Shown in pieces: positions 13,727 to 26,913 of a stretch of 64,000 nt of DNA (position 1 is its first letter; the number at the start of each line of letters is the position of its first letter). A program made the translations under genes and the position numbers. Source of the stretch: Moringa oleifera (taxonomy: Eukaryota; Streptophyta; Magnoliopsida; Brassicales; Moringaceae); contig JAJFZO010000658.1 in NCBI GenBank assembly GCA_021397835.1, forward strand, positions 255,501 through 319,500, written 5' to 3'. The notes under the pieces are model-generated. The model did no database searches. It was not told the origin of the DNA and saw nothing but the letters and a program-made list of their open reading frames with translations.

Positions 13727-14756
13727 TTCTGTTTCCAAGTACTTTAGTTCACTAATTTATATCCCTTGGTTCTTTGTTTGATCTCTGATTGATTTTGGTC
13801 TATTCACAGCTTGAAACAAGTATTCAAGTGGTTATCAATATAGAGTTCGGCTGGTCATTCTGGCTATGCTTGCTTTCAGAGCTCAATATTGAGTGATTCA
13901 GATTTGTTTGTGCATTGTACTGCACCAGTTCTTTGGCATAGGGGCCATGATTTCCTTAAGTGTATTTATATTTGGATGGCAGACGGGGAAGGCCTGAAGG
14001 CCTGTATTACCGGCCAATTTACCAATGTTGGATGAGGGATACGCAAATCCTGAAATTATGGTCGTCTCTATTTCTCTCTTTCTTGCCTCTTTGTTTATTC
14101 CCACAAAAGGACTTTAGAGAATGTATTCTGCATAACCTGCTGAACCAACTAATCCCTACTTGTTCAAGCACATGAATTTTCCGCAACTGATGCAGTTGCT
14201 TCAAGTGCCCAGCCATTCCTCAACTCTAACAGCTGTTGATGACATGTGGAAAAACTTGTGACATCCCATTTGTCATATGCATATACATATTTATCAGAGA
14301 AGTTCAAGACCAAAAACCCATCCAGCTTTCTGTTCAAGATTTGCTTGATTGTATTCTACTTAAGCTTCCTCTCAATTTGTATGTCCCACAAATTCTCACT
14401 TCCCACCTTACTGATGAGCATGTAAAGAAAACATCTTCATGAATCTGCATTACTAAAGTTAACATCCATTACAACATAAACTCTTGGCTTGCAAATCAGA
14501 GGAATTAATGGATAAATAAACCTGGAAAGACAGCAGTTCCTGCTTATAATTCAATAAAAATAGATTGCGTCCAGCCACAACTGCATAACTGTTTATTTAT
14601 AAGTCTTCAAGAAACTACCTCTCTGATAGACCATACAATAAACCAAGTATTCAATGTTGCCACAAACAAGGCGAGGAAACTAACAAAAAGATGCAGACCA
14701 GACCACTGATAACCCCCCCCCCCCCCCCAAAAAAAAAAAGGGAATTTGTAATGCAC
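13727..14756. other. Intergenic, convergent 3' ends
   Basis: This spacer lies between the TBC and cytochrome b5 stops. It holds a C16-A11 run at 14713-14739 just beyond the cytochrome b5 stop, and a minus-strand AATAAA at 14592-14597 that fits as the cytochrome b5 polyadenylation signal, 160 nt past its stop. No other feature was seen. Confidence 0.5.
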
Positions 14757-15864
14757 CTAATCTTTCTTGGTGAAGTGGCGCACTGCAACAGCCAATCCCA
14801 AAATCAACAGAGGTACGAGAAACTGTAGTATCTTGATCACAAACTCTGGAGTCTTATCGGGATTATATGGGGCTTGTTGTGGTGGAATGTAAGTGCGTTT
14901 TGCTGGGACAGTCGATGCATCAATCTCACCAATGTAATATTTCTGCATCATCTCTCTTGCTGAATCGCTGTGCCCTACATCTTCAAAATCATTTGTAGCA
15001 TCCTTTCCTACAAAATTTCAGAAAAAATTCCACAAATCAAGCTCAGACATAAGGTGTTTACCTGTAGGCTCTATTCAGGAAAGATATTGATATATGGAAG
15101 GGGATAGAATTAGTATCATAGCAACCAAAATACAAGAACTAATATCATAATGTTACCAGTTGCTGACAACAACACTTCATCCCCTCCTGGATGATCATCC
15201 ATAAAGGGGGTTACATCGTACACCTGAAATTAAAGTTGAAAATTTCCATCAACAATTAAAATTGAGAAAGAAAAATACAATGTTGAACTTGAATGAACTC
15301 CTTTTGCAATACACAAGACAAGCCACATATCTTCTCAGTAAAATTGAGAAAGAAAAATACAATGTTGAACTTGAATGAACTCCTTTTGCAATACACAAGA
15401 CAAGCCACATATCTTCTCAGTAATAAGGTGTAAACTAAACGGGAGGATTATTGACGCAAAATTTCATGACAAATTTGTATCAGGAGCTTTTGGTTCTGAT
15501 CTGAAACAATAGAGTAATTTGACCTAATTTATCTAATCAGTTCAACAGCAGCCAAAGAGAATCTTCTATGAATCACGCAGATACGAAACAGGGACTAAAA
15601 TTTCAAAGTGAAAATGCGATTAACCAATCTCACAAAAAAATTCATCACACAGTATAGCACAAGAAGAGCTCCTATCCTCATTATGCCTGAAACTTCCAAT
15701 CTGGATTTAACATACAAGAAACGAAAATAAAATCAAATCGGGGGGAGAGAGAGAAAGAGAGAGAGAGAGCAATCTGACCTTGCCAGAAATAATAAGCCAA
15801 CAATCCTTGGCTCTGTTGTGCTTCTCGACCTCTTCAAAGAGGAGAATCTTTGGATCTGAAGACA
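14757..15864 (-). CDS. CB5-E: Cytochrome b5, tail-anchored (CB5-E/ATB5-A type)
   Basis: Three exons (15779-15864, 15157-15233, 14757-15007) give 137 residues. The heme-binding fold carries both ligands: the His of MDDHPGGDE and the His of FEDVGHSDSARE. The C-terminal tail LQFLVPLLILGLAVAVRHF followed by TKKD is a single ER tail anchor with a short luminal end. The protein passes electrons from NADH- or NADPH-cytochrome reductases to desaturases and other ER oxidases. The start MSSDPKILLFEEVEKHN and the WLIISGKVYDV block closely match Arabidopsis CB5-E (At5g53560), also the neighbour of the YSL3 and TBC genes there. Intron 1 holds a perfect 83-bp tandem duplication. Confidence 0.95.
15258..15423. 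repeat. Perfect 83-bp tandem duplication in cytochrome b5 intron 1
   Basis: Positions 15258-15340 and 15341-15423 are identical, beginning AAATTGAGAAAGAAAAATAC and ending CTTCTCAGTA. The absence of mismatches points to a recent duplication, or a local assembly duplication. Confidence 0.9.
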
Positions 15865-17120
15865 TTTTTCACTCCTGCAAATTACAACATCCAAACATAT
15901 GAAAACCCACAAAAGGCACAACCCAAACCTGAAAGTGACTGAGAAAAGAGATCCAAAGTACCAAAAGATAGACCAAGAAAATTCAGACAGAAAGACAATT
16001 AGATTGCGGCCATAACAGGATAAAGTGATAAAAGGAGATGCAAATCATGAAGAAAATTGAGCAAGGAATCCATATTTGGCTTACAAGAGGAAGAGGGCTT
16101 CTAGAGATGGAAGTCTCTCCTCCTGGTTCCGTGCCAAAAACTGCCAAGCGGTACTGTGAGGATCCTCTCTTGTACTGATATCCCGAGGTCTATAACACAG
16201 TGACCAAAATATCCTTAAAACTTGAGAGAATGTCGTCAGCATAGGACAGCAGACTAAGGGTACTTTGGTCTCAGTGGTCCTCATATCAAATAAAGAGTTG
16301 AAGCAGACCTGTCTCAGATAAAATTAAAAGGTCTTAAAAAGTTTTAAGCCCGCAAGGAATAAAATAATTGGTAGGGTTGGATGAGGGTCTTTTTCCAGAA
16401 TTGCAAGAATTCAATACAAGTCCTCCAGATTGGCTTACCATAATCTTGTAAATGCTGACTCCTACATTTGAATGCGCCATTGACGAATTTTGTTGAAATT
16501 TAGTAGGTTATTCAAATCCATTCCTGTTGGAACTTGGACTTCACTGGAACGCATTTCTTTGCAATCTAAAATCAACTACTCTCAGATTCTGATTTGTTGC
16601 CTCCATCTACGAAAGGATAAAGAGAGATGGGCATATGATGCTGAAATGATCAGGCAAAATTAAGCAAACAAGACAAGCAGTGGCATCAACTAAGAGGCAT
16701 CTTCCAACTTTTCAATAATCTGATATTCTTCGAAACGCAGGAGCCTACCAGCTGAATTCAGGAAGATACAGACAGAGGAGAAGATTGTCAAACATATCAA
16801 CACTTTCCAGCATTGTTTTCAAAGGATTGATGATAGTACAATGCTTGATCATATGGATTTTAATACAGCAAAAATGTTTATTGCAACATACTCTTCTACG
16901 TGATGACTAAACACTATTGCCTGCTACCCAGGCTTATACAGCTTGCTTTGGTTTATATACTTGAAATACTGCATCTTTATTTGTTTTCTAAAACATGCAA
17001 CCTCCTGCATCTTTATCTGTTCTCTATTTGGAACTGTATCAATCCAATTGTGCCTGCAGTTAGTTTTACTTGTTAATTGTGGCAGTCTTTGCTCTCTCTC
17101 TCTCTCTCTCTCTCTGAACT
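15865..17120. other. Intergenic: cytochrome b5 upstream region and YSL 3' flank
   Basis: The part next to 15864 is the cytochrome b5 leader and promoter. A CT-repeat (about 17093-17115) sits just outside the YSL stop codon and is probably in its 3' UTR. No coding segment was recognised. Confidence 0.5.
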
Positions 17121-20057
17121 CTAGTGGGATGCGACAAAATTCATACAGATTGGAGGTTGGACCTTAGCCAAAGCAAGGATCGATGAAGGGAGAATCCACA
17201 ACCCATCTCCACAGATCAAGCCAGAAGCAACTGCAGGAACCATCAGTGCTGCCTTCTTGCTGTTAAGCCTGTGCCAAGCAAACACAACCAAGCTCCCAAC
17301 ACACATGTCAATTGCAAAGTAACCCCCAACCAGAAAAGGCACAGCCATTGCCATTGGAAGTGGAATCCACTTTCCTATTTTCTCGGGGGCAAGGTCTCTC
17401 ATTAAATTGGTAGCTATGGCAAAGGCAAAAAACCCATAACAGAGCTGCAAACAATGATTTGGTAGGGCAGAGAAGCCCTGAACCCCTAGAATTGCCATGT
17501 TGCGGTAGATGACAGCATAAGGAGCTTTGTATTCACCATCTGGGTTCCCCACATCAAAAGCCTTGTAGAAGAGAAAGAATGTAAGTGGAGCAACAACACA
17601 GCCTATGGCTGTTCCAATGGCCTGCGCAAGAAGCATTGATCGTGGGGAAGTGAGAGTGAGATGACCAGTCTTGAAATCATGCATCAAATCGGATGAGATG
17701 GAAACAATGGATTTGATCAGACCACACGCCACAAGGCCCGCCACCACACCACCGTCTTTTCCAGCCAAGGCAGATAGCACAAAGAGTGCCACTTTACCAT
17801 AATTATAGGCCATGTTCATGTCCGTTAGTCCAGCACCATAAGCATTGCAGAAGCTAAGAGAGGGTGCCAGAATGTAGGCAACAACTATATAGTACCACTT
17901 CAGTTCAGGGAACATGAGGGGGATCACAATGATGGAGATGATGGAGAAAAAGATGTACCCTATGCATGCTACCCACATTGGGATGCTCTCTCTGATGAAC
18001 ATTTCATTTCGTTGAAGATCATCAAGAGGCTGATTATTGTCATCCAAAGCTGTATTTTCAAAAAAACAAAGTTACAAATAGTTTCATATTTCCAAAAGGA
18101 TCCAATAGAACTATGATTGTCCTCCATCTAGTTAAGCATGAATCTAGTTCAACAAGCACTTCCAACACACAACCCTATAGTAAGAAAGGACAGCTCACTG
18201 GCACCAGCCAGCTTGAAAAGACAGCAAAATAAATTAAGATAAGAACAGAAGAAATTGGACCATAGGATACAGGAGGTGTAACTGGTAAAGCCTAAATTAG
18301 CAATGTGCTAATGTGGAGAAAAGCCATATGTGAAAGCCAACTATCAAATGCTTCCTTACATGTTTTGAGGTGGTTGTTCTTCATCCTGCCTTGGATGCTT
18401 CTCACAGTAAAATAAAGACTCTTGAGAAAATTGTAGAGCCCATCTCCCAGGATCAAAGCAATAGATATGAAAACCTGGAACACACATGGGAGACGATAAA
18501 GCCAAATAGTCCAGAATAAATTCCACAAAATTAATGGTCTAAAAAAAATGGATGTTGATGTTTTAATTCACAGACCTTATAACCATTTAGACTCTTCATG
18601 CTGCTTTCTGGCAAAGTTTCAGGATACCAATCTCCTTTAAGCCCACCTATTAGGGGCCACATTACTCCCCAGGAGAGAATTGCACCAAGAAGCAAGGACA
18701 AATTTACAAGATGTGAACAGATCATCCCAGCACCAATATAAGTCATATTGAAATCAAAGTAAAATCTGCAAAATCGAATTTCTTAAATCAGTGCTGATAG
18801 GTTGATCAATCACTTAAACTAGTTCACCTACAAAGGACAGATGTAGAGCACGCACGATTTTTTCCAAGCTTTTAATCCAAAGGTAGGAAACTGAATAAAT
18901 CCACATTTCTCTCCACCTGAATAGAACCACTGAAAGAAAGCCCACAAGAAGCTGATTGAAAAGAATTTCATGAAGCCGTGAACCTGCTTCCTGTAAAAAT
19001 GATTACAGCATGTTTGAGTTGTTTCATACTAAAAACCCTGATTAGGTTTTTTAACATGGAAAGACAAGACTTCAGGATTCATACTTTGCGATCTTGTCCC
19101 CTTTAGGAGTATGAAATCCATTAATCAAAACTGCAGTAGCTGTTCCACTTGGGTAAGTCAACTTGTAGTCTATTATCATAATCTGTTGACAATAGACAAA
19201 TTGTGACCACACCATTGCAATTTCACAAAGGAAAACTGGACTGCAGCTGAGACTATTATGAAATATATGAGATAACTAACCAAAACTGAGCAAGTAGCAG
19301 CTAATGGCCATTATCAATCCACCTTCAAAATAGTGAAAGTGGGAACACAAAAATAAAGGGATGAGCCATTACCTTTCTAAGAGGAACCAATGCCAGAAGC
19401 CCCACAAAGCAGCTAACAAAGAGGAAACCAGTCATCCAACCAATTCCAGGTTCCTTTACGCTGCTAGAACTGTTTCCCTCTGTATCAACCCCTGATAGTT
19501 CATATGTTTTCCTGTTCAAGCCCAAAAGATAGGACCCAAAACCACCTGCAGTTACATAATTAAAAATCAAGAACAATCAGCCAAGCGCTACCCACTTTAG
19601 AATATCAGTTTTAGACCAACAAGAAAGGGGGGTGGGGGGTGGGTTGGGAAGGAAACACAAATGAACAACAACAAACAAGTTTCAAAACATTGATCCAACC
19701 TCCAACAGCAATACTATAACAAGCAACAGCACATGTCTGGATTATTGTATTCTCTTGCCGAGTAAACGGAGTCGATACAAAGCCTGCCTTTTGAAGCAAC
19801 TTAGTCCAGCTTCTGAGAAATACAAAGGCAAGGAGAGCTGCTGAGACATTGAAATTGGGCACTAACCCAGTAGTGAGGTTCAGCTTGGTGACTATCACAC
19901 TGTATATGATCCCAATAGCTATGCTTGCAATAAGTCCTCGAACAGTTATCTGTTTTGTCCATGGTGCAATCCTCTCCACATTGTTTGGCCGATTTTTAAT
20001 TCCTTCTAAGCCCTCTCTCTCAGCTTTCTCAATCTCTTTCAGTTCCTCCATGTTCAT
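17121..20057 (-). CDS. YSL3: Yellow Stripe-Like metal-nicotianamine transporter (YSL1/2/3 clade)
   Basis: Seven exons (19700-20057, 19373-19545, 19085-19182, 18856-18990, 18576-18765, 18360-18474, 17121-18049) give 665 residues, the usual length. The product is a polytopic plasma-membrane carrier of the OPT superfamily that moves iron and other metals chelated by nicotianamine. Diagnostic blocks include [117 protein letters not shown] and [17 protein letters not shown]. The first in-frame ATG is at 20057. An acceptor-like TGTAG ends five bases before it, so a 5' UTR intron is likely. Closest recalled relatives are AtYSL3 (At5g53550) and its paleolog AtYSL2 (At5g24380); exact orthology is not decidable here. 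Confidence 0.95.
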
Positions 20058-22012
20058 GTTCCTACACAAATTTAATCATCAAGAATATACCATTTAAACT
20101 AAAATATGAGGTATTTTGTTAAACATCAATAGATGATCAAAGAACAGATACATGTAGTATGTCAACCAGCGATCTTGCCTTCGTAGTTTTCTTCTCTTTC
20201 AGCTCGTTTTAGCTCCAGCAGAAGCTCACAATTTGTCAAATTGTTTCTTCAATTTCTTGTCACACTATCCATTAGGAATCTGCATTAAATAGCACTCCAA
20301 ATGGGTCTGCTGTCCTTTTCTGTAATCTGAGAAAGGAAGGAGACCTTGGTAGAAAGGATGAAAATCTCAACGCACCTGACAGAAACGAGTCATCATCAGG
20401 CGTGGACTAAAAAAATATCATCCAGAAACAGGGAACTGGATACAGTAGCTTATATTTTCATACCAATCCAAGCAAGTTAACGTATGAACAACACAAGAAA
20501 CCCTCTTCCGGAAGAGGAACCGGCCACTTACTTGTCCAAAAATCAAATGCCCGCAAGGATCTGGATTCTGAGCAAGGTCTCCAATTCAGGATGTTTATAA
20601 CACCTTAAGCAGATTTTATATTTGTGGTAAATCAATTACAGCTGCAACAGCTCACCAAACAAACCATTAAATTGGGGGGCTTTACTCATGGACGACCTTT
20701 GCATGTACTGCAAAGAAGTACAAGAACAGGTTTTTGCAGTACACTCGTTTCCTCTTGTAAAGTCGTTGCAACACATGGTGGGTCTGAAATTATTTTGATC
20801 TCTCCCGTTGACAAGTATCCACTTTCTTTCTGATGGGGAAGCGGGTGAGGGATGGAAATGAAGTTTGTTAGTACCAGACGAAAGAAAACGACCTCAAATC
20901 AAGTCTATGATCCTTGCCTTGAAATCCACTTTGATGACCCTGCCGCTTAAATACAGGGTGTTCACACCCTCCGAAGCACACTCAGCACGCTATTGAAGCT
21001 CAGGGATCACAGAAATAATATTTATTTTCAAATATACTATTCCATTTTCAATGATTGAAAATTACTTCCTTTTCCTTCACAAAATAAATTAGAAATTAAA
21101 TGGACAATAAATACTTAAACAAACAAACGAAATCAAAGTGAATTATAACTTTAATTGTAAAATAGTATTTTAATCAATTTAAAGACACGTTGAAAGCACA
21201 GGATAATAGAACAATTAGTAATTAATTGCGTTTAAACCAAGCAGGGAAAGGACATTCACATGGCAGACGTAATCCTCTTAAGATTCCATGTGACGTGTGT
21301 GAACTGATTTGTTCCCTTTCAGAGGATTTCGTGAGCGATTTCGATAATAGTTTTGACTGCAATGGAGCTAATTATTCAGAGGCCCTTACTTAAAGACCAG
21401 TCAAATGTTCATAAAGAATGGACGCTATCTCTCCCGAAGCCATAATCTGAATGAATATTCTATTCCGATAAGCTCTTTGTCGTTTCGCCCAACTTGCGGA
21501 TTGCTACATTCAGAAAGTGGTTAGCCTTTCTTCCAAGTGCTTCTATAATAATGCAACATTGCTGTTACAAATGTACTGCCCAAACTGTTCGATTTGATGG
21601 CATTCTGATGCTTGCGTGCCCGGTCCAATTCATGATACTCGGGTCGGACTCATTAGTCTCAGCCCAACCTCCATTTATATCGGAATGGGCCGAATCCTTG
21701 TTCCCTAAAAAGCCCAAGATTTTTACTTAACGTGGTTGATGAGGGTATTTCAGTATCCTAGACATCGTCCGGGTGGCTCCAGAGTAACCTCCCTCCTTCC
21801 TCGCGCCCCATCGGAGCCCCAAAAGGGTGAAAAGGAGCCAGTTCGTTGTTCTCGCCGTTTAGGTGAAAAATTCCAAACCCGACGTCGGAAACAACTCTTT
21901 TACCTGAAACCCTGATATTCCTAATTCCTTGCTTTACTGGCGGAGAGGATAAACCAACAAAGCCAAAAGGGTTTAATACAGTTTGGTCATCCATTGATAC
22001 ATGCTTTGAAGA
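20058..22012. other. Divergent intergenic region between YSL and the AAA ATPase
   Basis: This 2-kb spacer must hold both promoters. Near the ATPase side are site II motifs: AGCCCA at 21661-21666, TGGGCC at 21686-21691 and AGCCCA at 21711-21716. Near the YSL side, a splice acceptor just before the ATG suggests part of this spacer is a 5' UTR intron and exon. A TGACGTGT element occurs near 21290. No protein-coding segment is supported. Confidence 0.5.
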
Positions 22013-25000
22013 ATGGAGGGTTCGGAGACTTTGTTGCAAAAACTCATTTTATACGCAGCCAGTGCGGCCATGAGCTGCTTGGTCCTCTTCGTCGGCCTCC
22101 GTCAACTCGATCCCAACCGGGAGGCCTCCAAGAAAGCGCTACAGCACAAGAAGGAAATCGCCAAGCGCTTGGGTCGCCCTCTCATTCAGACTACTCCCTA
22201 CGAGGTACCCTTTCATTTACGCTTGGTTTTCCCTTGGGCATGTTCCTTTTCCGTTTCTGTCTTTCTTGGAGGGTATGGTCCAAAGGCATCAGTTGTTCGA
22301 TTTTCTTGGTTTGTTCCATACAACATCTGTTCTCCCCCCTCCCCCTGTTAGGATGTACTGTAATTAATTGGACAATTTTTTGCTTACGTGTGAACTTGGA
22401 TATTTGGGAAGTAAGGCCATATATTTGGTGAACTTTTTCTTCTTGGCCATCTTCATGTGCATCACTTGTGCAATTTGGTCATCCATTTATACCTAGTTTA
22501 AGAACATTTCCTTTTATACTTAGTTAGCAGGAAATTGTACTTTTCAAATTGACTAAAATACACTTAACATGACAAGTAGTGGATTGGAAGCTTGGAATGT
22601 AGGCGTCTGTATTGTCCATTTGATAGAATCCAATTTCAGTATTGCTATTCTATGCTTACATAAACTAGCAGTTTGCCATGCAGTTCCTTCTTTGTTTGGC
22701 TCTTTGTTAATTTGGCACTGAGACAAAGGTTTAACAGTGCATGGAAAATGGCTATACTCTTATGATTTCTATCTGGATAGAAGCACTGAAGGCATGCTTC
22801 ACCCTGCTTTATGGAGTGGTTTTCCTTTTGAAAATATGCTTAATATAGTACTTCCCTTATTTATTTATTCTTTTTGGAAATAAACAACTGAACTGCCTCT
22901 TAAGGTGCATCTTTCATGCATCCAGGACGGTGTGACTCCATCTTATGTCAAATTATTCAAAGACAAGAGTTAGTTGTTTGGAACTTGGATTGTAGAAGAA
23001 AATAGTGTTTGCACCTAAATAAATGGTACAATTAATTTAGTGCATCATGAAACTGCCATATGACAATGTTACTTATACTACTTTTTATAATGATTCCTAT
23101 ATTTTTTGCTATTGGTTATGCTGCTAATGGATGGAAGAATTTTCCTCTAAATAACATAAAATTTATGCTTAATTACACCACTAACTGAGTGGAGACTGAT
23201 TTAAATTTGGATAGGAAATAGTTGCATTTGGAAAATGCACAATGTAGTGGGTGAATTAGTGTATGTAGAAAGTGGTTATCGTTTTATCTGATGTTGGTCA
23301 TCTATGTGTCTCTGTTGTTAGTTATTTATAGGCATAGAGAAACTGTGTTTAGTAATTTTTCTATGGAAGGTTGAAAAAGAATATGTTGGGATGTGATACC
23401 TAAAATAATGACGTATATTTTCCGTTCTTCTGTTGTTCTTATGTTTGACTTCTATGTTTCTTAATTTAACAGGATGTAATAGCCTGCGATGTTATAAACC
23501 CTGACCACATTGATGTCGAGTTTGAGTCCATTGGGGGGCTCGAAACCATCAAGCAAAATTTGTATGAACTTGTGATTCTCCCCCTAAGGAGGCCTGAGTT
23601 GTTTGCTCATGGGAAACTTCTTGGTCCTCAGAAAGGGGTTCTTTTATATGGACCTCCTGGTACTGGGAAGACCATGCTTGCCAAAGCTATTGCAAAGGAA
23701 TCTGGAGCTGTTTTTATTAATGTGAGGATTTCAAATCTGATGAGCAAGTGGTTTGGGGATGCACAGAAACTTGGTCAGTTTAGATGTTTTTACTTTTTTA
23801 TACTGGATTTTCTGTATTCGTGACACAATACTTTCCATATGCTATTGCATGGAATTTCTGATCAATGTAATCTATCAAGTTGGCTGGCCTTGTTGCTGAT
23901 CATTTTTTCTTTTCTGTTGGTAGATCATGTGAATTTTCCTTGATTTATGCCTAACAGAATTGATAATAAAAGCAATTTACGAAGTTTGATTCATTGCACA
24001 TGTATTAGATGCGCTTGGTATTTAATTAGTTTTTCCTTCTGCAGTGGCTGCTGTATTCAGCTTGGCTTATAAACTTCAGCCTGCAATTATATTTATTGAT
24101 GAGGTCGACAGCTTCCTGGGTCAGCGCCGTGCTACTGATCACGAGGCATTAACAAATATGAAGACTGAGTTCATGGCTTTATGGGATGGATTTACCACAG
24201 ATCGTGAGTCCACCAACACTTTGGACTTTAGAGAACCATTCTGTATAACTGCTTTCTTTTACAAAAGAAGTGGGCATTTAAATTTACAATCAAGGTTTAA
24301 ATAATCATGATTTCATATGTCTTTTCCAGAGCATGCAAGAGTTATGGTTCTTGCTGCAACTAATAGACCATCAGAACTTGATGAAGCAATTCTGCGGCGT
24401 CTACCACAGGCCTTTGAGATAGGGATACCTGACAGGAGGGAGCGGGCTGAGATCTTGAAGGTCATTTTGAAGGGTGAGAGGGTTGAAGACAATATTGACT
24501 ATGACCATATAGCTAGTTTTTGTGAAGGATATACAGGGTCGGATCTTCTCGAACTCTGCAAGAAGGCAGCATACTTTCCTATCAGGGACCTGTTAGATGA
24601 GGAGAGGAATGGAAGACAGTCTAGGGTGAGTTTGTCTATTTGTTTATTCTTTTCCTTCGACCATATTGAATTATTTAGTACTTTCGAGATTATCATGCAA
24701 ATGCTAAGGATCTATATATTTTAGTTGGCAAAAAGAGAGGTATGACTTGAGTTTTGATTGGAAAATTTCTGAAAGACCACAGCTCTGGTGTTCATTACCA
24801 AGTTGCTTTTATCTCACTTGTTTTTTATGATCAGTTACTTTTAAATCCTTCAGCCACATTTTTATGAGTCACCATAGTCTTTAGTTCTCGATTTATTTGC
24901 TTGATGCTGCACAAAAGTGTCACCGCATTTTCTTCAGTTTTGGAATTTGACTGAAAGCAACATTTCTTTTTTTCATATTAATAGAGGAATGTAGTATATA

Positions 25001-25299
25001 ATGTTAGCAAGCTATGCTTTAACTAGATGATGAATAATTTTCAACTGAGTTTATTCACTTTTTTACAGGCACCTAGGCCTTTGTCAGAATCAGATTTGAA
25101 GAAAGTTCTTGCCACATCAAGAAAAACAAAGGTTGCTGCAAGTGAATATAGTGGGCTAAGCACACTGTCACCTGGGTGGTCAAGGCAGGGGGACAATGAT
25201 GATTATCAGGTCCAGGCTGCAATAAATGAGCTCTCTAAGCTTGTAGTCTCTCAAATCATTAATCTTCAACCAGATTCTCAGGATCCATCAAATTCGTGA
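22013..25299 (+). CDS. AAA ATPase of the Msp1/ATAD1 family
   Basis: Five exons (22013-22204, 23473-23773, 24045-24203, 24330-24625, 25069-25299) give 392 residues. One N-terminal membrane segment ([19 protein letters not shown]) is followed by a single AAA module: Walker A GPPGTGKT near residue 124, pore loop SKWFGDAQK, Walker [16 protein letters not shown] near residues 179-193, and the sensor and arginine-finger region [18 protein letters not shown]. This layout is that of Msp1/ATAD1, which extracts mislocalised tail-anchored proteins from the mitochondrial outer and peroxisomal membranes. That role is known for yeast and animal members and inferred here. Arabidopsis relatives are At5g53540 and At4g27680, both next to VPS26 as here. 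A 44-bp duplication begins within the last codons. Confidence 0.95.
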
Positions 25300-25339
25300 T
25301 CATTTATCTTCAACCAGATTCTCAGGATCCATTAAATTC
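25255..25339. repeat. 44-bp tandem duplication across the AAA ATPase stop codon
   Basis: Positions 25255-25295 (coding, just before the stop) and 25299-25339 (3' UTR) share 39 of 41 bases with a 44-nt offset, including ATCTTCAACCAGATTCTCAG. The offset is not a multiple of three, and the first copy still ends in the family frame. Confidence 0.85.
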
Positions 25340-26913
25340 TCAGCATAAATCCAACTCGGCTAGAGTAATCTTGTGTTTGTATAATTACCAAAAAATTATT
25401 TTAGATAATCGTTATGCTTATTGGTATTTTACACAATACTCCTGATGTTGTTGCAGTGAATATACCCAATGTTTTATCTAGCTATTCTTCAATATTACTG
25501 ATGTCAGAGAATTCCACAGTTTTGCTTTACCATCTCATTTCTGAGAATGCCTGCTATTGAAACTTGCTTTCAATATCCATCATACTGTTTTTTCAATTTG
25601 GAGGTATCAAAGTAGAACAAGCCATACTCTTGAGGTCTGAGTTGTTCATTACAAGATTTAATGGAAGTTGAAGCAAGTGCATGCTTGTCAAATTTTTGTT
25701 TCAATCTCTTTCAAGTATCAGATCAGTTATATAAAGTCAAATGGGTGAGTGGTGTAATTAACAATGATGTGATGTCGAATGGTGTCACGCACTCATGGCT
25801 TCTTTTTTTCTGTAGGCTTGAAGTATCAGCTTTTGAGTGGTATGATAAAGGAGACCGATCCATGTTTGTCCACAACCTGGCGGGATTTGCACAGGTCCAG
25901 CCATCCTGCATCCTGCCATTTATAGAAACTGATCTCTTGTCCAAAGATGGTTTGGATGCTTTTCTGTGCCTTCTACATTATCTTTATTGTCACAGGCTGG
26001 CCCGGATATTATGATGAATGTAGAACCTTATAATTGGAAATGAAGATATTATTTCCAAATATTTTACAAATATCATTGCCTACAGACTTTTAAAAGATAT
26101 GGCTTGCCTTTTGAGTTAATATGACAAAGTCTACCAGTCAGTAGACATGTATCACGTTACAAATATGGCATTTCTCCAAGTCCAACTTGTACATTCCTAG
26201 GCCCAAAGGCTCAAACGTGACATAATTGGGCCTTGTGAATTGGCCTTGATAAGTGCCAAATCTGTTGAATTTGATTAGTAATTACTTCCTTATTTCTCAC
26301 GATGTCACGTGAACTGCACGTGAAATCAGCTTGGCGTTTAGGAAACCATGCCATCGCCTGGTCTTTGTTCCGCTTCCTTCCTAACCGTCTCATCGATTTG
26401 GTCACCTCTGTGCCCTCCTGAATCAGAGGCATCTTAGTCTTCAACCCTGAGGTACTAATTTTCCTACTTCTTGTTGGATTTTGGTTTTCGGGGACTAACA
26501 AGATTCGCCGGTTCTGGTATCTTATTTGATTTAAACTGACCCAGACTCGAATTCATTTGATCTCGATTATTTAACATCTCTATCGATGCTCATTGCATCC
26601 GAGGTCGAATATTAGGTGTGACTTATTAGTCTACATACATTTCAGAGCTTATGATGTTAATGTTTCGACGTGTGCGCACTGTTGAGATGTAGGGTTTTTG
26701 TTTCTCCGCAGTTGCTTTACCTTAAGCTAAATATGAGCTTGGATTCCTTTTTTTGTTTTTCTTAATGCTAAAATTTAAGTTATCATTATCTTCATTTTTT
26801 TTTATCCTGCATGTTTAGCTACTGTGGATTATTGGTTATTGAACTTGAAATTAACATCGAATTTTCTACCCGTCTTAAACAGGTACTTTTTTGGCGACTG
26901 ACCTCTAAACAAC
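25340..26913. other. Intergenic, VPS26 promoter side
   Basis: No coding segment was recognised. GGCCCA at 26200-26205 and TGGGCC at 26227-26232 are site II type motifs and probably mark the VPS26 promoter. A leader intron is possible, since the start codon lies just before an intron and an AAACAG|GTAC context occurs near 26876-26884. Confidence 0.45.

Noticed and set aside
25661..26014. Open frame of 117 codons between the AAA ATPase and VPS26
   Set aside because: No recognisable domain, no supporting splice context and ordinary intergenic composition.
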